Shown piece by piece: positions 6,577 through 9,901 of a stretch of 9,901 bases of DNA. This DNA comes from Chloroflexota bacterium (GTDB lineage: Bacteria > Chloroflexota > Anaerolineae > Anaerolineales > DRKV01). Under the pieces are notes generated by a model. The model was not told where the DNA came from. It saw only the letters and a program-made list of their open reading frames with translations, and made no database searches. Each line of letters starts with the position of its first letter. Position 1 is the first letter of the stretch. Position numbers and translations under genes: made by a program. The stretch lies in contig DRKV01000449.1 of NCBI GenBank assembly GCA_011051635.1, forward strand, positions 1-9,901. The letters are read 5' to 3'.

Positions 6577-7083
6577 TCAACGGTTCTTCAATTCTTCTTC
6601 CAGACGGGCGATGTACTCGTCATCGGAGAAAGCGGCTTCCGGGGTGGAGGGGGCCATCTCCGCTTCGAGCGGCTCTTCGGTGGGGGTCTTCCAGGCCCGG
6701 AAAGCCTGCACCAGAATGACAGCGCCCGCCAGAATCAGGAGCGGGGGCAGGACGTACACCAGCCAGTTGAGGCCGCGCGGGGGCGGGGTCGCCAGGACGC
6801 GGTCACCGTACTGCTCCACAAAGTAGGTTTTGATTTCTTCCGTCGTCCAGCCTTCGGAAAGTTTCTCGCGAATGAGGTCGCGCCACTGGGCGCAGGCCTG
6901 GGTTCCGCACACGTCCAGGGGGATGTTCTCGCACACGGGGCAATACAATTGGCTGGCGACGGCGTTGACTTCGTCGTCGGTGGGGGTGTGCGGCGTGCCG
7001 CTCTGCGCCTGCACCGATACGACGCCCAGGAGCAAAAAAGACAGGCTCAACAGGGGGAGTAACCAGGTTATCCGTTTCTTCAT
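6577..7083 (-). CDS. ccmH: CcmH (CcmL-type) thiol-redox protein with a four-cysteine active region
   Basis: A 168-residue protein with a signal peptide (about 1-26, ending VSVQA), an extracytoplasmic three-helix redox domain, a membrane helix (about 108-127) and a short charged cytoplasmic tail. The family active site LxCxxCxN is present as LYCPVCEN (Cys48, Cys51). The family pattern continues in QWRDLIREKLSEGWTTEEI and YGDRVLATPP. Unlike proteobacterial CcmH it has two more cysteines, Cys59 and Cys64, in DVCGTQACAQW, giving four in 17 residues. CcmH reduces or holds apocytochrome thiols for ligation by CcmF. The C-terminal TPR half of the long E. coli CcmH is absent, as in the short CcmL form. 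The ATG lies 3 bases after the ccmF stop, with its GGAG inside the ccmF end. The tail's IARLEEELKNR is charged and helical. Confidence 0.93.
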   Translation of the reverse strand: MKKRITWLLPLLSLSFLLLGVVSVQAQSGTPHTPTDDEVNAVASQLYCPVCENIPLDVCGTQACAQWRDLIREKLSEGWTTEEIKTYFVEQYGDRVLATPPPRGLNWLVYVLPPLLILAGAVILVQAFRAWKTPTEEPLEAEMAPSTPEAAFSDDEYIARLEEELKNR

Positions 7084-7086
7084 GCT

Positions 7087-9162
7087 TCAATCTCCATAGG
7101 CCCGGGCGCGGGCAGGCTTGCGGCTGGGAACCTTCACCGTTGCCGCGGCCATCTCGGCAGGGTCTTTATCCGGCCAGGCGGCTACCAGCGTGCCGATGAT
7201 GAAGACCCACGCCCCCCACCACAGCCAGTTGACCAAGGGATTGTGGAAGACCTTGAAGGTGGCGCCTTCACTGGAAATCGGCATCCAGTCCACCAGGAGG
7301 ACGTAAAAGTCATCTTCCATCGTGCTGCGCACGCCGGGGATGGTCATGGGTTGCTGCGAGTCGTAGAAAAAGTCACGGCGGGGGTGCAGTTCGCCGACGT
7401 ATTTGCCGTTCTTGTAAACGCTGACCACAGCCCGCGCCACATTGCGGTTATCGGGGGTGTCGAAGAAGGCCAGCGACTCGTAGCGCATGGTGTAATCCCG
7501 CAAGGAGATTTCACCGCCCTGGGGAATGGTCTTCTGCGTTTCGGCCTGGAAAGCCTCGATGCCGATGATGCCAACCGCCATCAGCACCACGCCCAGGTGG
7601 ATGATGTACCCGCCGTAGCGGCGGCGGTTGCGCTTCGCCAGGTTCCACAACGCCACGGGGAAGGGTTCCCCGGCCCGACGGCTGCGCGCCCGCGCTCCGC
7701 GCCAGAATTCGTAGAGGGTTACGGAGGCCACGAACGCCGCCAGCCAGAAGGTGAGCAGCCCGGCCCACAGGCGCACGCCGCCGATGAACGCCCCGATGGG
7801 GGCCAGCAGCGAGACGAGGAAGGGCTTCCACATGGCGCGGCCCAGGGTCCTGGCGGTGGAATGCCGCCACGCCGAGAGGGGAGCAACCCCCATCAGGAAC
7901 AGCATGGCCGCGAAGAGAGGGGCGGTAGCCCGCTCGTAGAAGGGCGGCCCGACGGTCACTTTTTGTCCGGTAGCCAGTTCCGAAATCAGGGGGAAGATGA
8001 CACCCCAGAAGCAAATCACCAGGATGCCGATGAAAAGCAGGTTGTTGAGCAGGAAGAGGGCTTCCCGCGAGAGGAGGGAGGTCATCTGGTTCTTGGCTTT
8101 GAGGTCGTTCCAGCGGTAGAAGAGCAATCCCATCGAGACCAGGAAGGTTACGCCAATGTAAATGAAGAAAGCAGGGCCAATAGCGCTTTGCGCGAAGGCG
8201 TGGACGGAGGAGAGCACCCCGGAACGGGTCAGGAAGGTGCCGAAGATGACCAGAGCGTAGGTGGTGATGATGAGAATCATGTTCCAATGCTTCAACATGC
8301 CGCGCTTCTCTTCAATCATCACCGAATGGAGGAAAGCCGTCCCCGAAAGCCAGGGCATGAAGGCGGAAATTTCTACCGGGTCCCAGCCCCAGTAGCCGCC
8401 CCACCCCAGCACGTCATAGGCCCAGCGCCCGCCCAGTACCAGCCCCAGGGAGAGGAACAACCAGGCCCACAGGGTCCAGCGGCGGGTAATGCGTATCCAG
8501 CGGTCGTCGGTGCGTCCCGTAATTAGCGCCGCGATGGCGAAGGCGTAGGGAATCACGAAAGCCACGAAGCCCAGATACAGCATCGGGGGGTGGATAATCA
8601 TGCCCGGATGCCGCAGGAGGGGATTGAGGCCGTTACCGTCCCGCGGGGTGAAGAGTACCCCCCCCATGGGGCGGAGGATACTTTGCTCCACGCTGCCATC
8701 AGGCAAGGCCCACAAACGCTCGAAGGGATTCTCGAAGACCAGGATGAGCAGGAGGAAGAAGCCCAGCGTCACCAGACCGACGAGGATGACCCACGGCAAG
8801 AATTCGCGGTCGCGCTCCCACTTCCGCAGCGTCACCGCGGAGGTGAAGGCCGACATCAGCCAGGCCCAGAAGAGCAAGGAGCCGGCCTGCCCGCCCCACA
8901 AGGCGGTGGCCTTGAGGTAGGTGGGCATGGCCTCGCTGGTCACTTCGGCCACGAAAGCCACTTCAAAAGAACTGGTGACCAGCAGGTAAATGAGCGCCAG
9001 CGCCGACAGGGAGAGCAGCGGGAAGGTCAGGAGCATGGCATTGCGGGCGCTCTCCACCCAGTCGGGACGGTTGCGCCACAGGCCGTACAGGGCGGCAACA
9101 ATCCCGTACAGGGCAAGCAGCCCGGTAATCAGGACGGCGCCATAACCGAGGTTGGCAATCAT
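7087..9162 (-). CDS. ccmF: CcmF heme lyase subunit of the cytochrome c synthetase
   Basis: A 691-residue, many-helix membrane protein, slightly longer than E. coli CcmF. The heme-binding WWD motif is at about 254-264 (WGGYWGWDPVE). The four histidines important in E. coli have counterparts: His191 (MIIHPPMLYLG) and His320 (LSSVHAFAQ) flank the WWD domain, while His279 (FLHSVMIEEKRG) and His522 (YIIHLGVVLM) fit the two ligands of the internal heme b. A soluble external beta-rich domain spans about 540-640 before the last helix (about 643-661), and the C-terminus is Lys/Arg-rich. CcmF takes heme from CcmE and attaches it to CxxCH cysteines with CcmH. The ATG follows the ccmE stop by 6 bases, with AGGAG 9 bases upstream. 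The C-terminal domain is complete, so this is not a split CcmF. Confidence 0.96.
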   Translation of the reverse strand: MIANLGYGAVLITGLLALYGIVAALYGLWRNRPDWVESARNAMLLTFPLLSLSALALIYLLVTSSFEVAFVAEVTSEAMPTYLKATALWGGQAGSLLFWAWLMSAFTSAVTLRKWERDREFLPWVILVGLVTLGFFLLLILVFENPFERLWALPDGSVEQSILRPMGGVLFTPRDGNGLNPLLRHPGMIIHPPMLYLGFVAFVIPYAFAIAALITGRTDDRWIRITRRWTLWAWLFLSLGLVLGGRWAYDVLGWGGYWGWDPVEISAFMPWLSGTAFLHSVMIEEKRGMLKHWNMILIITTYALVIFGTFLTRSGVLSSVHAFAQSAIGPAFFIYIGVTFLVSMGLLFYRWNDLKAKNQMTSLLSREALFLLNNLLFIGILVICFWGVIFPLISELATGQKVTVGPPFYERATAPLFAAMLFLMGVAPLSAWRHSTARTLGRAMWKPFLVSLLAPIGAFIGGVRLWAGLLTFWLAAFVASVTLYEFWRGARARSRRAGEPFPVALWNLAKRNRRRYGGYIIHLGVVLMAVGIIGIEAFQAETQKTIPQGGEISLRDYTMRYESLAFFDTPDNRNVARAVVSVYKNGKYVGELHPRRDFFYDSQQPMTIPGVRSTMEDDFYVLLVDWMPISSEGATFKVFHNPLVNWLWWGAWVFIIGTLVAAWPDKDPAEMAAATVKVPSRKPARARAYGD

Positions 9163-9168
9163 AAGCGG

Positions 9169-9660
9169 CTACTCCTGTACCTGGTCGGGAACGGCATCTT
9201 CGTACTTGGTGGGGCACTTGAGGAGCAGTTCCTCGGCGTAGAAGATGCCATCTGCCCCCAGTTTGCCGGTCATGATGGCCTGGGCCTCGTCGCGCAGCAG
9301 GTCGGGCCTGACCCCGTTGTACACCACTTTGACCCGGGGGCGGCTGGGGTCAATCACAGCATCATGGAGCACCCTCGCCAATCCGCCCTGGGCTTCGATT
9401 TTGGCGTTGTCGCCGGGGATGTCGGCGGCTTCGAAGGTCAGGGTCAGCGTTTGCTGGTCGTACTGGATGGTATCACCGACGACCGCGCCGGAGATGCGCA
9501 AGTCGCGCCCCACAACCTCATCGCCGCGCGTGAGCATCTCGCCGATGGTGAGAAAGTATTGAGCGCTGGCCTGGGTAGAGGACACAATCAAATACACGAT
9601 TGCAGCCACAATCAGCAGCCCGCCAACGATAAATTTGGCCCGGTTGGCTGTATTTTCCAT
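9169..9660 (-). CDS. ccmE: CcmE heme chaperone, CxxxY type
   Basis: A 163-residue protein: an N-terminal membrane anchor (about 9-27) followed by an extracytoplasmic OB-fold beta-barrel with family features such as RGDEVVGRDLRISGAVV, VKVVYNGVRPDLLRD and a strand ending GADGIFYAEELLLKCPTKYE. The heme attachment residue, His in E. coli (HxxxY), is here Cys149 in a CxxxY motif (C-P-T-K-Y, Tyr153). Cys-type CcmE is known from some archaea, sulfate reducers and Gram-positive-like lineages. CcmE receives heme from CcmC and delivers it to CcmF. It is the first gene of the operon; GGAGG lies 7 bases before the ATG, and about 240 bases of upstream sequence contain no other gene. The histidine of the canonical motif is absent, but the motif is intact in its Cys form, so the gene appears functional. 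Confidence 0.95.
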   Translation of the reverse strand: MENTANRAKFIVGGLLIVAAIVYLIVSSTQASAQYFLTIGEMLTRGDEVVGRDLRISGAVVGDTIQYDQQTLTLTFEAADIPGDNAKIEAQGGLARVLHDAVIDPSRPRVKVVYNGVRPDLLRDEAQAIMTGKLGADGIFYAEELLLKCPTKYEDAVPDQVQE

Positions 9661-9699
9661 TAAAGAACCTCCTCAGAGAACGCGTCTGCTTGCATCAGG

Positions 9700-9734
9700 A
9701 AGGCGGTCTCCCCCGATGAGGGCGCGACCGCCTT
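9700..9734. other. Inverted repeat in the ccmE leader
   Basis: Nine-base perfect arms AAGGCGGTC (9700-9708) and GACCGCCTT (9726-9734) enclose 17 bases that can form a small inner CCC/GGG stem. It lies about 40 bases upstream of the ccmE ATG. Neither strand has a T-run after it, so it is not a standard terminator. It could be a 5' leader hairpin of the ccm message or an operator; no known riboswitch class was recognised. Confidence 0.6.
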
Positions 9735-9772
9735 CTCGCCGTCGGCGCGCAGGCGCAGAAACGGCAATCACA

Positions 9773-9800
9773 AGTATAAGAAGATTTTCACACAGTAACA
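9773..9800 (-). promoter_or_regulatory. Possible promoter of the ccm operon
   Basis: The minus strand has TATACT (9773-9778), a good match to a -10 box, in an AT-rich stretch. Sixteen bases upstream is TGTTAC (9795-9800), only a poor match to a -35 box. A better -35-like TTGACG (9835-9840) is 56 bases from TATACT, too far to pair with it. Transcription from here would give a leader of about 105 bases containing the 9700-9734 hairpin. Confidence 0.3.
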
Positions 9801-9838
9801 TTAAGGGCTGTTGAGAAAGCGCCACATTTGGGGACGTC

Positions 9839-9865
9839 AAAAAGCACCTAATTCGGTGCAAAAAA
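9839..9865 (-). terminator. Weak terminator-like hairpin for a gene to the right of the window
   Basis: A 5-bp GC-rich stem GCACC/GGTGC (9844-9848, 9855-9859) with a 6-base loop is followed on the minus strand by five T (9839-9843) and preceded by six T. The stem is short, so termination would be inefficient. It would end a minus-strand transcript entering from beyond 9901 and so help insulate the ccm promoter region. Confidence 0.35.
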
Positions 9866-9901
9866 GCATGTTATTCCCCGACGCCAGCACAGGGCGGATA
9901 G

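Noticed and set aside
6563..6580. TTG start at 6580 for ccmG
   Set aside because: A rare start codon without a good ribosome-binding site; the ATG at 6562 has GGAGA 4 bases upstream. The protein domains are unaffected either way.
7243..8526. Plus-strand open frame (427 codons) antisense to ccmF
   Set aside because: Low-complexity Gly/Glu/Gln/His-rich translation without domain features; the minus strand is an unmistakable CcmF.
8590..9663. Plus-strand open frame (357 codons) antisense to the ccmF 5' part and ccmE
   Set aside because: It spans two real genes on the other strand, has shadow-like composition, and shows no conserved motif.
9673..9861. Minus-strand 62-codon open frame upstream of ccmE
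   Set aside because: It reads through the weak terminator-like region, the promoter candidate and the leader hairpin, and has no recognisable features. Coding cannot be excluded but is not supported.

Overview
The window is almost entirely one minus-strand operon for System I (Ccm) cytochrome c maturation. Read 5'->3' on the minus strand (right to left) the order is ccmE, ccmF, ccmH (CcmL type), ccmG, a CcmI-like zinc-ribbon protein, a diheme cytochrome c lipoprotein, ccmA, ccmB, ccmC, and a 56-codon ccmD. Genes overlap by 4 bases or lie at most 26 bases apart, and most starts have a visible GGAGG-like ribosome-binding site, so they are probably co-transcribed. A strong intrinsic terminator and a perfect 17-bp palindrome close the operon, and a separate minus-strand TPR membrane protein begins beyond them and runs off the left edge.

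The DNA is GC-rich. Several features point to a Chloroflexota bacterium, probably of the Anaerolineae: CcmE has the Cys-type CxxxY heme site instead of the proteobacterial His site, CcmH has a four-cysteine active region, a single-pass zinc-ribbon protein stands where CcmI would be expected, and the TPR protein has the style of W-rich repeats common in that phylum. This assignment is from memory of the families and was not checked by any search.

How the genes work together: CcmA (ATPase), CcmB and CcmC (membrane proteins) and CcmD load heme onto the chaperone CcmE and release holo-CcmE. CcmF, with CcmH and the thioredoxin-like CcmG, ligates the heme to reduced CxxCH motifs. The diheme cytochrome in the middle of the operon is a likely client; its cytoplasmic tail resembles part of the neighbouring zinc-ribbon protein, which suggests a closer link to the machinery.

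Layout: 1-905 partial TPR protein; 906-1090 intergenic region with terminator and palindrome; 1091-9660 ccm operon; 9661-9901 leader/upstream region with a hairpin, a possible promoter, a weak terminator-like hairpin and a sequence resembling an insertion-sequence end. No RNA genes, CRISPR arrays or complete mobile elements were seen.
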